Assembly (NCBI RefSeq): GCF_001889605.1
Contig: NZ_CP018171.1
Coordinates: 4,548,501 to 4,612,500 of the forward strand
DNA: 64,000 nucleotides
Reading direction: 5' to 3'
Origin: Aquibium oceanicum
GTDB lineage: Bacteria; Pseudomonadota; Alphaproteobacteria; Rhizobiales; Rhizobiaceae
This document shows positions 9,593 through 18,157 of this stretch, one piece after another; position 1 is the stretch's first letter, and every line of letters starts with the position of its first letter. The position numbers were made by a program, and so were the translations under genes. The notes beneath the pieces were generated by a model. That model made no database searches. It saw only the letters and a program-made list of their open reading frames with translations, and was not told where the DNA came from.

Positions 9593-10233
9593 ACGCCTTC
9601 CTCTCGTCTCTTCGACAGCCCGCCAAGGGCGTATTCCACGACCTTTTTCGCCACGCCCTCGACGTCGGACCGCGTTTCGCCGACGCGCGGCGTGTACCAG
9701 AAGATCGGCGAGTTCAGGGTCATGAACATCAGCTGGTTGGTGATGCTGAGATCGTCGAACCGGAACACGCCTTCCTCGCGCCCCTGCAGGAGCGTGTTGC
9801 GGAACAGCATGCCGTAATTGTGCCGGTACTCGATCAGTTCGTTGAAGACCGAGCGCTGCTCGGGCGTGGTGGCGCCGCGCAGATGCATCTCGACGCCGAT
9901 CCACACGGCACGCTGGAACGGCTTCGTGTCGATCATCAGGAGGACGTGCGACATCGCCATCCTGCGCCAGCGCGGCAGCGCCGATCCCGGCAGGTCGATG
10001 AACGGCCGTACCGCTTCGTAGTTCAGGTCCATCCCGTGCCGGAACACGGCGGCGAACAGGTCGGCCTTGGACGGGAAATGATGATAGATGCGGCCCTTCG
10101 TGGCCCCCAGGCTGCGCGCAACTTCGTCGATCGAGGCCGCCGCGTAGCCGCGGTCCATGAAACACCGAGCCGCCGCGCTCAGGATGTCGATGCGCGAATT
10201 GTCGGCAATCTGCTCCCTGACGCTCAGCGCCAT
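9589..10233 (-). CDS. TetR/AcrR family transcriptional regulator
   Basis: This 214-aa regulator has an N-terminal TetR helix-turn-helix (residues ~10-57: ILSAAARCFMDRGY, then SIDEVARSLGATKGRIYHHF) and a ligand-binding helical C-terminus. It is the first gene of the minus-strand unit and diverges from the SDR gene at 10375. The 141-nt gap contains a perfect-armed inverted repeat (10317-10336) that is a good candidate for its operator. It probably represses both arms until an acyl-CoA or pathway intermediate binds (inference from arrangement). Confidence 0.92.
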   Translation of the reverse strand: MALSVREQIADNSRIDILSAAARCFMDRGYAAASIDEVARSLGATKGRIYHHFPSKADLFAAVFRHGMDLNYEAVRPFIDLPGSALPRWRRMAMSHVLLMIDTKPFQRAVWIGVEMHLRGATTPEQRSVFNELIEYRHNYGMLFRNTLLQGREEGVFRFDDLSITNQLMFMTLNSPIFWYTPRVGETRSDVEGVAKKVVEYALGGLSKRREEGV

Positions 10234-10316
10234 ACCGTGTTACGACCTCCCGTTCGCGGAGCCTCTTGTTTTTCCGGCGCATGGCCGGTCGGCTCTTTAC
10301 TCGCAGCTCAAGGATG

Positions 10317-10336
10317 AACATACTACCGGGTATGTT
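10317..10336. promoter_or_regulatory. Candidate TetR operator (inverted repeat AACATAC-N6-GTATGTT)
   Basis: The 20-bp element AACATACTACCGGGTATGTT has 7-bp perfect arms and a 6-bp centre. It sits in the divergent gap, 83 nt from the tetR start and 38 nt from the SDR start, where it could overlap promoters of both arms. It also contains an adjoining TACCGGGTA-like core. Its size suits TetR-family operators. Binding is inferred, not shown. Confidence 0.6.
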
Positions 10337-10374
10337 GTCAACGCGGTATCGTCATCAACCGCGAGGGAGGAAGA

Positions 10375-11196
10375 ATGTCGTACCTGGAAGACCTGTTTTC
10401 CGTGTCGGGAAAGACCGCGCTCATCACGGGTGCCGCGAGCGGCATCGGCCGCATGGCGGCGACCGCGCTGGTCCAGGGCGGCGCACACGTGATGATCGCC
10501 TCGCGCCGGGCGGCCGAGTGCGAAAAAGTCGCCGAGGAGCTGAACGCGATGGGTGCATCTGGCACCGCCGAGGGGTTCGGCGGCGACGTCGGCTCCGAAG
10601 CCGGCGTCATGGAGCTTGTCGAAGCGGTCAAGGCACGCACCGACAGCCTGCACATCCTGATCAACAATGCCGGGCTGAGCTGGGGCGACAGCCTTGATTC
10701 GTTTCCCTACCACGCCTGGGCGAGGGTGATGAACGTCAACGTCACCGGGCTCTTCCACCTTACGCGCGAGATGCTGCCGCTTCTCGAAAAGGCGGCGTCG
10801 CACGAGGATCCTGCCCGCGTCATAAACCTCGGATCCGTGATGGGGACGCAGCCGATCGCGGACGGCGCCTATTCCTACACGGCCTCGAAAGCGGCCGTGC
10901 ACCACCTCACCCGGACGCTCGCCGGCGAGCTCGCCGGACGCTGGATCACCGTGAACGCCTTCGCGCCCGGCCCCTTCCAGAGCCGCATGACGGCATTCGC
11001 GACCGGAACGGACGAGAAGGCCGCCAAGGTCGGCAGTCGCGTGCCGCTGGCGCGCATCGGCAATCCGGATGACATAGCCGGCGCGACTCTGTATCTGTGC
11101 AGCCGTGCCGGAAGCTACACGACGGGCGCCATCCTTCCAATGGATGGCGGACAGTCGGTGCAGCACGGCATGTCGCTGTTCAAGGACGTGGATTGA
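10375..11196 (+). CDS. SDR family oxidoreductase
   Basis: This 273-aa classical short-chain dehydrogenase/reductase carries the cofactor motif TGAASGIG (~19-26), NNAG, catalytic Ser in INLGSVMG and Tyr/Lys in YTASK. It ends with the usual PMDGGQSV segment. A strong ribosome site, GGGAGGAAG, lies just before ATG 10375. It is the first gene of the plus-strand arm facing TetR. It could interconvert a hydroxy- and an oxo-acyl intermediate of the same pathway (inference). Confidence 0.9.
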   Translation: MSYLEDLFSVSGKTALITGAASGIGRMAATALVQGGAHVMIASRRAAECEKVAEELNAMGASGTAEGFGGDVGSEAGVMELVEAVKARTDSLHILINNAGLSWGDSLDSFPYHAWARVMNVNVTGLFHLTREMLPLLEKAASHEDPARVINLGSVMGTQPIADGAYSYTASKAAVHHLTRTLAGELAGRWITVNAFAPGPFQSRMTAFATGTDEKAAKVGSRVPLARIGNPDDIAGATLYLCSRAGSYTTGAILPMDGGQSVQHGMSLFKDVD

Positions 11197-11205
11197 CGCC
11201 ACCGC

Positions 11206-11700
11206 ATGCAGGATACCCAACTGAAGCCCGTAAGCACGGATGACCTGATCGCCGCGATCGGCTCCGAGGTCGGCGTGTCGTCCTGGCGGACGGTCAGCCA
11301 GACCATGATCGACCTTTTTGCCGAGGCGACCGACGACCACCAGTTCATTCATGTCGATCCCGAAAGAGCAGCGAAGGAAACGCCGTTCGGCGGCACCATC
11401 GCGCACGGTTTCCTGTCGCTGTCGCTGCTCTCCACGCTGGCCTACGAAACCCTGCCGCCGCTGGAAGGCAGCACGGTCGGCATCAACTACGGTTTTGACG
11501 AGGTGCGCTTCAAGTCGCCGGTGAAATCGGGCGCGCGCATCCGCGGACGGTTCGTGCTCGCGCACGCCAACGTGCGCCTGTCGGGCTGGGTCGAGGCCAA
11601 CTACGACGTCACCATCGAGATCGAGGGCCTGCGCAAGCCGGCTCTAACCGCGCGCTGGCTGACGCTGACGCAGCTTCCGCGGGAGGAGCCTGCGACATGA
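11206..11700 (+). CDS. MaoC family dehydratase (hot-dog fold enoyl-CoA hydratase)
   Basis: This 164-aa protein matches the single-domain MaoC/(R)-specific enoyl-CoA hydratase fold. The hydratase-2 Asp/His signature is seen in TDDHQFIHVDPE followed by PFGGTIAHGFLSLSL. It would add water to a trans-2-enoyl-CoA, or catalyse the reverse. It starts 9 nt after the SDR stop and overlaps the kinase gene by 4 nt, so it is inside one operon. Confidence 0.9.
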   Translation: MQDTQLKPVSTDDLIAAIGSEVGVSSWRTVSQTMIDLFAEATDDHQFIHVDPERAAKETPFGGTIAHGFLSLSLLSTLAYETLPPLEGSTVGINYGFDEVRFKSPVKSGARIRGRFVLAHANVRLSGWVEANYDVTIEIEGLRKPALTARWLTLTQLPREEPAT

Positions 11701-12731
11701 GCGATCCCAACGCCCTCGACGCCGCCACCCTTGCTCCGTACCTGGAAAAGAACGTGCCGGGTTTCTCCGACCTCCAGGCGATCGAGAAGTTCAAGGCCGG
11801 TCAGTCCAATCCCACCTACATGCTGCGCGCGTCGAGCGGCAGCTACGTGCTGCGGGCCAAGCCCCCTGGTGAGCTCCTGAAATCGGCTCATCAGGTCGAC
11901 CGCGAGTACCGCGTCATGAAGGCGCTGCACGGGATCGGCTTCCCGGTTCCCGAAGTCCTGCACCTGTCGCAGGAGGATTCGCCGATCGGCCGGATGTTCT
12001 TCGTCATGGGTTTCGTCGAGGGACGCATCTTCTGGAACCCGGCGTTGCCGGAGGCGCGCGATAACGCGGAACGAACCGCCATCTTCGATGCCATGAACGC
12101 CACGCTTGCGGCCCTGCACGACGTCGATTTCGCCGCGATCGGCCTTGCCGACTACGGTCGCCCGGGCAGCTACTTCGAACGCCAGCTCGGCCGCTGGACG
12201 AGCCAGTACCGCGCGTCCGAGACAGAGCGCGTCGAGGACATGGAAAGCCTCATCGCCTGGCTCGAGACACACCGGCCACCGGACGACGGGCTCGTCTCGC
12301 TCGTCCATGGCGACTACCGCCACGACAACATGATGTTCGCACCGAACGAACCGCGGGTCATTGCGGTGCTGGATTGGGAATTGTCGACGCTGGGACATCC
12401 CTACGCCGATCTTTCGTATCAATGCATGCAGTGGCGGCTGCCGCACGAGTCCGGTTTCCGCGGCCTCGGCGGTATCGACCGCAAGAGCCTCGGGTTGCCC
12501 AGCGAGGAGGAATATGTCGAAGCCTATTGCCGCAGGCGGGGCATCGGGTCGATACCGGACTGGACTTTCTGCCTGGCATTCTCGTTCTTCCGGCTGGCCG
12601 CCATCTGCCAAGGTGTCTATAAGCGGGCGCTCGACGGAAATGCATCCAATCCCGAGAGGGCGCGGACCTATGGCCAGGCGGTGAAGCTGCTGGCCGGCCT
12701 CGCGGTGGAGCGGATCGAGAAGGGGAATTGA
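11697..12731 (+). CDS. APH-family kinase (phosphotransferase), ACAD10/11- or LvaA-like
   Basis: This 344-aa protein has the aminoglycoside phosphotransferase/choline-kinase-like fold. The catalytic loop is HGDYRHDN (H204, D206, N211), the metal-binding motif is LDWELSTLG (D226), and the N-lobe ends with YVLRAKP carrying the ATP-contacting lysine. Bacterial enzymes of this branch sit with ACAD10/11-like dehydrogenases and phosphorylate the hydroxyl of 4-hydroxyacyl-CoA, as in levulinate catabolism (LvaA). It lies between MaoC and an SDR gene, and the matching dehydrogenase is at 8351. It is very unlikely to be an antibiotic resistance gene, because the operon is catabolic. Confidence 0.85.
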   Translation: MSDPNALDAATLAPYLEKNVPGFSDLQAIEKFKAGQSNPTYMLRASSGSYVLRAKPPGELLKSAHQVDREYRVMKALHGIGFPVPEVLHLSQEDSPIGRMFFVMGFVEGRIFWNPALPEARDNAERTAIFDAMNATLAALHDVDFAAIGLADYGRPGSYFERQLGRWTSQYRASETERVEDMESLIAWLETHRPPDDGLVSLVHGDYRHDNMMFAPNEPRVIAVLDWELSTLGHPYADLSYQCMQWRLPHESGFRGLGGIDRKSLGLPSEEEYVEAYCRRRGIGSIPDWTFCLAFSFFRLAAICQGVYKRALDGNASNPERARTYGQAVKLLAGLAVERIEKGN

Positions 12732-12733
12732 GG

Positions 12734-13510
12734 ATGGGGCGTTTCTCCGATCACGTTGTTCTCGTGACTGGCGCATGCGGCGGTTTCGGCCGGCGCACGG
12801 CAGAGCGCCTGGCCGACGAAGGCGCGAAGCTCGTCCTGTCCGACATGGATGAAGGCGAACTCCAAAAGCTGGCGGAGGCGCTGCCCTGCGAGTGCGCGGT
12901 TCTCGCCGGTGACGTCACGCAGGAGACGCTGTTCGAGGAACTGGTCGCGCTGGCGGTCAGCAGCTTCGGCAGTCTCGACATCGCGATCAACAATGCCGGC
13001 GTCGCCCAAAGCTTCGTCAAGCTCCCGCAGGTGCCTTCCGAGGAAGCGCGACGCATCCTCGATATCGACCTTCTCGGTGTCTTCTACGCCATGAAGCATC
13101 AGTTACCGCAGATGGAAAAGCAGCAGCGCAAGACCGGCCGGGGCGGCACGATCGTCAACATCGCCTCCGTCGCCGGGCTTTCGGGCGCCGCGCGCCTGTC
13201 GGTCTATTCGGCCGCCAAGCACGGCGTTATCGGCCTGACGCGCTCCGCCGCGGTCGAGTATGCCTCGAAGGGCATCCGGGTGAACGCCGTCTGCCCGTCC
13301 TATGCCCGCACAGCGATGGTGGGCGAGTTCGTCAAGCTCTCCGGCCGCGGCGAGAACGAGGCCATCCTGGAACTGACCCGCGGCGTGCCGATGAAGCGCG
13401 TTGCCGAGGTCGATGAGGTCATCGAGGTGGTGCTGTTCGCCGCCGACCCGAAGAACTCGTTCATGACCGGCCACGCGCTTTCGGTCGATGGCGGCATCAA
13501 CGCCGTCTGA
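12734..13510 (+). CDS. SDR family oxidoreductase
   Basis: This 258-aa short-chain dehydrogenase carries TGACGGFG (cofactor), NNAGVAQ, NIASVAG (catalytic Ser) and YSAAK (Tyr/Lys). The C-terminal SVDGGINAV completes the classical fold. The ATG at 12734 behind GAAGGGG/TTGAGG is chosen; a TTG two codons upstream at 12728 is an alternative. It is the last gene of the plus-strand arm and converges on soxG. It is clearly distinct from the SDR at 10375. Confidence 0.9.
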   Translation: MGRFSDHVVLVTGACGGFGRRTAERLADEGAKLVLSDMDEGELQKLAEALPCECAVLAGDVTQETLFEELVALAVSSFGSLDIAINNAGVAQSFVKLPQVPSEEARRILDIDLLGVFYAMKHQLPQMEKQQRKTGRGGTIVNIASVAGLSGAARLSVYSAAKHGVIGLTRSAAVEYASKGIRVNAVCPSYARTAMVGEFVKLSGRGENEAILELTRGVPMKRVAEVDEVIEVVLFAADPKNSFMTGHALSVDGGINAV

Positions 13511-13545
13511 GCCCGGGCGGCCACCGGCCGTCCCTTCCGGAACGC

Positions 13546-14115
13546 TCAGGCGTCCCTGGCCGCCTCGCTGAGAAAATCCCAGGCATAGACTGAGAAGGAC
13601 CGCCACACTTCCACGCGGAAGGCGGTCTCGGACGTGCGCAGGAGCACCACCTCGATCTTGCCCAGAACCGTGCGGCTGCAGGCGCCGACCGGAAAGGCCA
13701 CGAGCGATAGGTCCTGCGGACAGCCTGCGTTGAGGCAGGCCGCCGCGCCATCACCTTCGACCAGGATCGCCACGTTGCGGTGGGAAACCTCGACCGCCGC
13801 GTGAAGAGCTTTCGCCTTGGCGGCGTCCGCGATCAGGTCGGCGCCATCCTCGTCGATGACCAGCCATTCGTCGGGGCCGAGCCACAGTGCGGTGCGGTTG
13901 CCGGACTTCGCCTTTGCGGACGTCTTCGGCGTCTGCGGCAGCGTCACGCCGAGGGCCCGCGAGACCGAGTTTACCGACAGCTCAGGCGCTCGCAGCGACA
14001 GCCTCGTCGCGGGCGGCGCAGGCGTGAGGCGAACATTGTCCGCCTCGAGCGACAGGCCGGCCAGCTTCTCGCGGCGCTCGGCGGCGACTTTCGTTTTCGT
14101 GGCAGCCCTAGCCAT
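13546..14115 (-). CDS. soxG: Sarcosine oxidase subunit gamma
   Basis: This 189-aa protein is the gamma subunit of heterotetrameric, folate-dependent sarcosine oxidase, which oxidises N-methylglycine to glycine, H2O2 and 5,10-methylene-tetrahydrofolate. It resembles the GCV_T-like fold of SoxG, with WLGPDEWLVID, VSHRNVAILVEGDGA, LNAGCPQDLS and FRVEVWRSF. It overlaps soxA by 8 nt and is the last gene of the sox operon. The N-terminal ~30 residues are basic and poorly conserved in appearance. Confidence 0.9.
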   Translation of the reverse strand: MARAATKTKVAAERREKLAGLSLEADNVRLTPAPPATRLSLRAPELSVNSVSRALGVTLPQTPKTSAKAKSGNRTALWLGPDEWLVIDEDGADLIADAAKAKALHAAVEVSHRNVAILVEGDGAAACLNAGCPQDLSLVAFPVGACSRTVLGKIEVVLLRTSETAFRVEVWRSFSVYAWDFLSEAARDA

Positions 14116-17104
14116 GCAGGCGCTCCCCTTTCTCGTCGTAGAAGACGGTCCCGCCGACTTCGACCTCGATGACGCCCGACGGCATCGGCACGTAGAGCGT
14201 CTGCCCCATCCGGTCGCGGCCGCCCTCCACCACAGCCAGCGCGATCGATCGGCCGCAATTTTCCGACCAGTAGGACGAGGTCACGTGGCCGATCATCTTC
14301 ATGGGGATCGGCTGGTTCGGGTCGGCGACGATCTGCGCCCCCTCTTCCAGCACGACCTTCGGGTCCTTCGTACGCAGTCCGACAAGCTGCCGCCGGCCCG
14401 GCGCGACGAGGTCGGGCCGCATCAGCCCCCTGATGCCGACGAAATCGGTCTTCTTCTTGCCTACCGCCCAGTCGAGGCCGGCATCGTTCGGCGTCACCGT
14501 GCCGTCCGTGTCCTGGCCGACGATGATGTAGCCCTTCTCGGCGCGCAGCACGTGCATGGCCTCGGTGCCGTAGGCACAGGCGCCGTGCTTTTCGCCTTCG
14601 GCCCACAGCGCCTCCCACACCGCCTCGCCATAGTCGGCGGGTACGTTGACCTCGAACCCCCGGTCGCCGGTGAACGACATGCGGAAGAGCCGCGTCGGCA
14701 CGCCGCAGATCGTGCCCTCGCGCACGGACATGTGCGGCATGGCCTCGTCGGACAGGTCGATGCCCTCGACCAGCGGCGCGATGATCTCGCGCGACTTCGG
14801 CCCCTGGACGGCGATCACCGCCCATTGCTCCGAGACCGACGTCAGCCAGACGCTGAGGTTCGGGAACTCGGTCTGGAGATAGTCCTCCATGTGGTGCAGC
14901 ACCCGCGCCGCGCCGCCCGTCGTGGTGGTGACGTGGAACCGGTCCTGGGCGAGACGCCCGACCACGCCGTCGTCGTAGATGAAGCCGTCTTCCCTGAGCA
15001 TGATGCCGTAGCGGCAGCGCCCGGCGTCGAGCTTCTGCCACGGGTTGGTGTAGAGCAGTTCCATGAAGGTCGCGGCATCTGGGCCGACCACCTCGATCTT
15101 GCCGAGCGTGGAGGCATCGAACAGGCCGGCGCTCTGACGCACCGTGCGGCATTCGCGGTTGACTGCGGCATGCATGTCCTCGCCCGGCTTCGGGTAGTAC
15201 CAGGCGCGCTTCCACTGCCCGACATCCTCGAAGACCGCGCCGTGGCGCTCTTCCCAGCCATGCATCGGCGTCTTGCGGGTCGGATCGAACAGCTTGCCAC
15301 GCGAGTGATTGACGATGGCGCCATAGGTGACCGGCGTGAAGGGCGGACGGAAGGTCGTCAGGCCGACCTCGGGGATCTCCTTGCCGAGCATCTCCGCCGC
15401 GATGGCGAGGCCGTGCAGGTTTGACGTCTTGCCCTGGTCCGTCGCCATGCCGTTGGTGGTGAAGCGCTTCACGTGCTCGATGGAGCGCATGCCCTCCTTC
15501 ACCGCCTGGCGGATGTCCTTGGCGGTGACGTCGTTCTGGAAGTCGACGAAAGCCTTCACGGTGGTGTCGCGGCCCGCGCCCGGCGCGGCTCCGACCATGC
15601 CGGGCGACCAGCCTTCCGAGGCGTCGACCTTGATGGAGGTGCGCGTCTCCGGCCGGGCGCCGGCCGCCGCCCGCGCCGCGCGCTCGCCCGCCGCCACGGC
15701 TTCCTTCACCGCCGAAGCGAGGTCGTCCGTGCCGTTGCACGAGCCCACGCAGGCGCAATCCTGGGCATAGGTGCCCGGAAGAAACCGCTGCGTGGCGGCA
15801 TCGAAGGCCACCTTGCCGCGCGACTGCGAGAAGAGATGGACGGACGGCGTCCAGCCCGCCGACATCAGGAGCGCGTCGACCGGGATGTTGCGGCCCGTCC
15901 CCTCGCCCGTCTTGGGCGTCACGGTGACCGACGCGATGCGCAGCCGGCCGCCGACGGCGGTCACGGCGCGGCTCGGCAGGACCTCGATCCCCAGCGAACG
16001 CGCCTGCTCGACCGCCGGCCCCGTCGGGTTGTCGCGCAGATCGATGATCGTGCGCACCCCGACGCCGGCGTTCTTGAGGTCGATCGCGGCCCAGTAGGCG
16101 GATTCGTTCGCGGTGTAGACGGCGACGTTCTGGCCGACCGCCACGCCGTACTGGTTGAGATAGGTGCGGGCGGCGGAGGCGAGCATGATGCCCGGCCGGT
16201 CGTTGCCCGAAAACACCATGTGCCGCTCGATCGAGCCGGTTGCCAGCACCACGCGCTTCGCCCGCACCTGCCAGAGCCTCTCGCGGGGCAACTCGCCGGG
16301 CTCGGACAGGTGGTCGGTGACGCGCTCGGTCAGTGCCACGATGTTCTGGGCATAGTAGCCGAACGCCGTGGTGCGCGGCAGGAGCCGGACGTTCTCCATT
16401 CCGGCGAGCCGGCGCGCCGTTTCCTGCGCCCAGGTCCAGCCGTCCTGGCCCTCGATGCGGGCGCCGCTCTCGTAGCGCATCGCGCCGCCGAAACCCGCCT
16501 GCTCGTCGCACAGGATCACCCGCACGCCGGTCTCGGCCGCCGCGAGCGCTGCCGCCAGGCCGGCCGCGCCGCCGCCGACCACCAGCACGTCGCAATGGGC
16601 GTAGCGCGAGGAGTAATGGTCGGGATCCGGAAGGTCCGGCGCGACGCCGAGACCGGCCGCCGCGCGGATGTTCGGCTCGTAGAAGGATTTCCACGCCGAC
16701 TTCGGCCACATGAACGTCTTGTAGTAGAAGCCGGCCGAGAAGAACGGCGAGGCGAGGTCGTTCACCGCGCCGACGTCCATGGCGAGCGAGGGCCAGCGGT
16801 TCTGCGAGACCGCGGTCAGCCCGTCATAGAGTTCCTGCACCGTGGCGCGGACGTTCGGCGTCTTGCGCGCGTCGTCGCGGTGGATGCCGACCAGCGCGTT
16901 GGGCTCCTCCGCGCCCGCCGACAGGATGCCGCGCGGGCGGTGGTACTTGAACGAGCGGCCGACGAGGTGCACGCCGTTGGCCAGCAGCGCGGAAGCGAGC
17001 GTGTCGCCCTCGCGGCCGGAATAGCGGTGGCCGTCGAACTTGAACTGCACCGGCTTGCCGCCTGACAGACGGCCGGTGCCTGCGATGCGATGCGCTTCGG
17101 CCAT
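14108..17104 (-). CDS. soxA: Sarcosine oxidase subunit alpha
   Basis: This 998-aa subunit has the full SoxA length. Order: an N-terminal ferredoxin-like segment (GREGDTLASALLANGVHLVGRSFKYH-type), a dinucleotide-binding Rossmann fold (VLVVGGGAAGLAAALAA near residue 175), a pyridine-nucleotide-disulphide region with ATGSIERHM, a mid-part CVGSCNGTDD, and a C-terminal aminomethyltransferase (GCV_T) domain that handles tetrahydrofolate. It shares one base with soxD at 17104 and overlaps soxG. Together with soxB, soxD and soxG it encodes a complete enzyme for sarcosine arising from creatinine, glycine betaine or choline breakdown. Confidence 0.95.
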   Translation of the reverse strand: MAEAHRIAGTGRLSGGKPVQFKFDGHRYSGREGDTLASALLANGVHLVGRSFKYHRPRGILSAGAEEPNALVGIHRDDARKTPNVRATVQELYDGLTAVSQNRWPSLAMDVGAVNDLASPFFSAGFYYKTFMWPKSAWKSFYEPNIRAAAGLGVAPDLPDPDHYSSRYAHCDVLVVGGGAAGLAAALAAAETGVRVILCDEQAGFGGAMRYESGARIEGQDGWTWAQETARRLAGMENVRLLPRTTAFGYYAQNIVALTERVTDHLSEPGELPRERLWQVRAKRVVLATGSIERHMVFSGNDRPGIMLASAARTYLNQYGVAVGQNVAVYTANESAYWAAIDLKNAGVGVRTIIDLRDNPTGPAVEQARSLGIEVLPSRAVTAVGGRLRIASVTVTPKTGEGTGRNIPVDALLMSAGWTPSVHLFSQSRGKVAFDAATQRFLPGTYAQDCACVGSCNGTDDLASAVKEAVAAGERAARAAAGARPETRTSIKVDASEGWSPGMVGAAPGAGRDTTVKAFVDFQNDVTAKDIRQAVKEGMRSIEHVKRFTTNGMATDQGKTSNLHGLAIAAEMLGKEIPEVGLTTFRPPFTPVTYGAIVNHSRGKLFDPTRKTPMHGWEERHGAVFEDVGQWKRAWYYPKPGEDMHAAVNRECRTVRQSAGLFDASTLGKIEVVGPDAATFMELLYTNPWQKLDAGRCRYGIMLREDGFIYDDGVVGRLAQDRFHVTTTTGGAARVLHHMEDYLQTEFPNLSVWLTSVSEQWAVIAVQGPKSREIIAPLVEGIDLSDEAMPHMSVREGTICGVPTRLFRMSFTGDRGFEVNVPADYGEAVWEALWAEGEKHGACAYGTEAMHVLRAEKGYIIVGQDTDGTVTPNDAGLDWAVGKKKTDFVGIRGLMRPDLVAPGRRQLVGLRTKDPKVVLEEGAQIVADPNQPIPMKMIGHVTSSYWSENCGRSIALAVVEGGRDRMGQTLYVPMPSGVIEVEVGGTVFYDEKGERLHG

Positions 17105-17793
17105 CAGGCCTCACCCTCGTCGTTCCTGGGTTTGCGGGGCCGCCTGGGCGCCTGCGGGGCCGCCCCTTCGGAGCCATCGGTGGACGGCGCCGCCGCCTTG
17201 CGGCTGCGGCTCGCCTTCGGCTTTTCGGCAGCGGCGGGTTCGTCCTCGGCCGGAGCGGCCGCTGCCCTCGTGCGGCGCGGTCTCGGCTCGGCGGCAGGGG
17301 CATCCGAGTTCGATGGAGGGGAGAACCGCTTTCCGCCGCGTGCCGGCTTGCGTTCGTCCGGGGGAGCGTCGACCGGCGACGGCTCCGCCGCGGCAGCCGT
17401 TCCCTGCTTGCGCACCGGCCTGGCCGGAGCGGCCTGGCTCTTCCTGGCCTCCACCACCGGGATGCTTGCGTCCGCGGTCAGCGGCTCGACCGCCGCCGCG
17501 GCCTTGGCGAAACGGTCGGGGTTCGGCTTCGGCTGGCCTGCCTTGTAAGTCGTGAAGAAACGGTCGGTCACCGTGTCGCGCACCGCGTTGAAGAACCGCC
17601 CGCAGCCGTGCACGTGCCGCCAGCGCTCGTAGACGATGCCCTTCGGGTTGGCGCGCAGATAGAGGAAGGCCTCGAAATCCCCGTCCTCCACCTCTGTGAT
17701 GTTAGTCGGACGCGCGATGTGGGCTTCGCCGGCATTGCGGAACTCCAGTTCCGGCCGTTCCTCGCCGCAGTAGGGGCAGTTGATCAGGAGCAT
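17104..17793 (-). CDS. soxD: Sarcosine oxidase subunit delta with long low-complexity C-terminal tail
   Basis: The first ~95 residues match SoxD, the small zinc-containing subunit: INCPYCGEERPELEF supplies the first two cysteines and WRHVHGCGRFFN the remaining His/Cys ligands, followed by RDTVTDRFFTTYKAGQ. SoxD is normally about 90-115 residues, but this protein is 229 aa. The extra ~130 residues are rich in Ala, Pro, Lys and Arg (for example PKASRSRKAAAP, APRRPRKPRNDEGEA) and look disordered and basic. The tail is in frame, has no stop, and ends 1 nt into soxA. Function of the tail is unknown. Confidence 0.9.
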   Translation of the reverse strand: MLLINCPYCGEERPELEFRNAGEAHIARPTNITEVEDGDFEAFLYLRANPKGIVYERWRHVHGCGRFFNAVRDTVTDRFFTTYKAGQPKPNPDRFAKAAAAVEPLTADASIPVVEARKSQAAPARPVRKQGTAAAAEPSPVDAPPDERKPARGGKRFSPPSNSDAPAAEPRPRRTRAAAAPAEDEPAAAEKPKASRSRKAAAPSTDGSEGAAPQAPRRPRKPRNDEGEA

Positions 17794-17795
17794 GG

Positions 17796-18149
17796 TCAGA
17801 TCTCGGTCTTGGTCGCGGCGGTCGCGGCATCGCCGGTGTTGGGCGTTCCTGCCGGCTCGATCAGGAGAAGATGCGTCTCGACGTCCGCCTTCGGGCAGTG
17901 CTCGACGCCCTTGGGCACCACGTAGACCTCGCCCGGCTCTAGCACTACGTCGCCGTCGCGCATCTGGATCGTCAGGCGTCCCGACAGCACCATGAAGAAA
18001 TCGTCCGTGTCGGGATGCGAATGCCAGTTGAACGCGCCCATGACCTTGACCACCATCAGGTCGTGCCCGTTGAACGCGCCGACGATCTTCGGCGACCAGT
18101 GCTCCGAAAACAGGCCGAGCTTGGCCGCGAGGTTGACCGGCTGCCGCAT
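17796..18149 (-). CDS. Cupin domain protein inside the sarcosine oxidase operon
   Basis: This 117-aa single-domain cupin has motif 1 FNWHSHPDTDDFFMVLSG (His, His, Asp/Glu metal ligands) and motif 2 LEPGEVYVVPKGVEHCP. It starts at ATG 18149, 8 nt after the soxB stop, and ends 2 nt before soxD, so it is part of the operon. soxB and soxD are usually adjacent, so this is an insertion in the standard order. It might bind a metal or a small ligand or sense the substrate. The function is not known. Confidence 0.85.
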   Translation of the reverse strand: MRQPVNLAAKLGLFSEHWSPKIVGAFNGHDLMVVKVMGAFNWHSHPDTDDFFMVLSGRLTIQMRDGDVVLEPGEVYVVPKGVEHCPKADVETHLLLIEPAGTPNTGDAATAATKTEI

Positions 18150-18157
18150 CGCCGACC

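Noticed and set aside
11697-12731. Antibiotic resistance by the APH-fold kinase.
   Set aside because: It lies inside a fatty-acid-type catabolic operon, next to MaoC and SDR genes, and matches the acyl-CoA-associated branch.
13514-13534. A GC-rich hairpin between convergent SDR and soxG genes as a terminator.
   Set aside because: The stem has a bulge and no T-run on either side; too weak to list.
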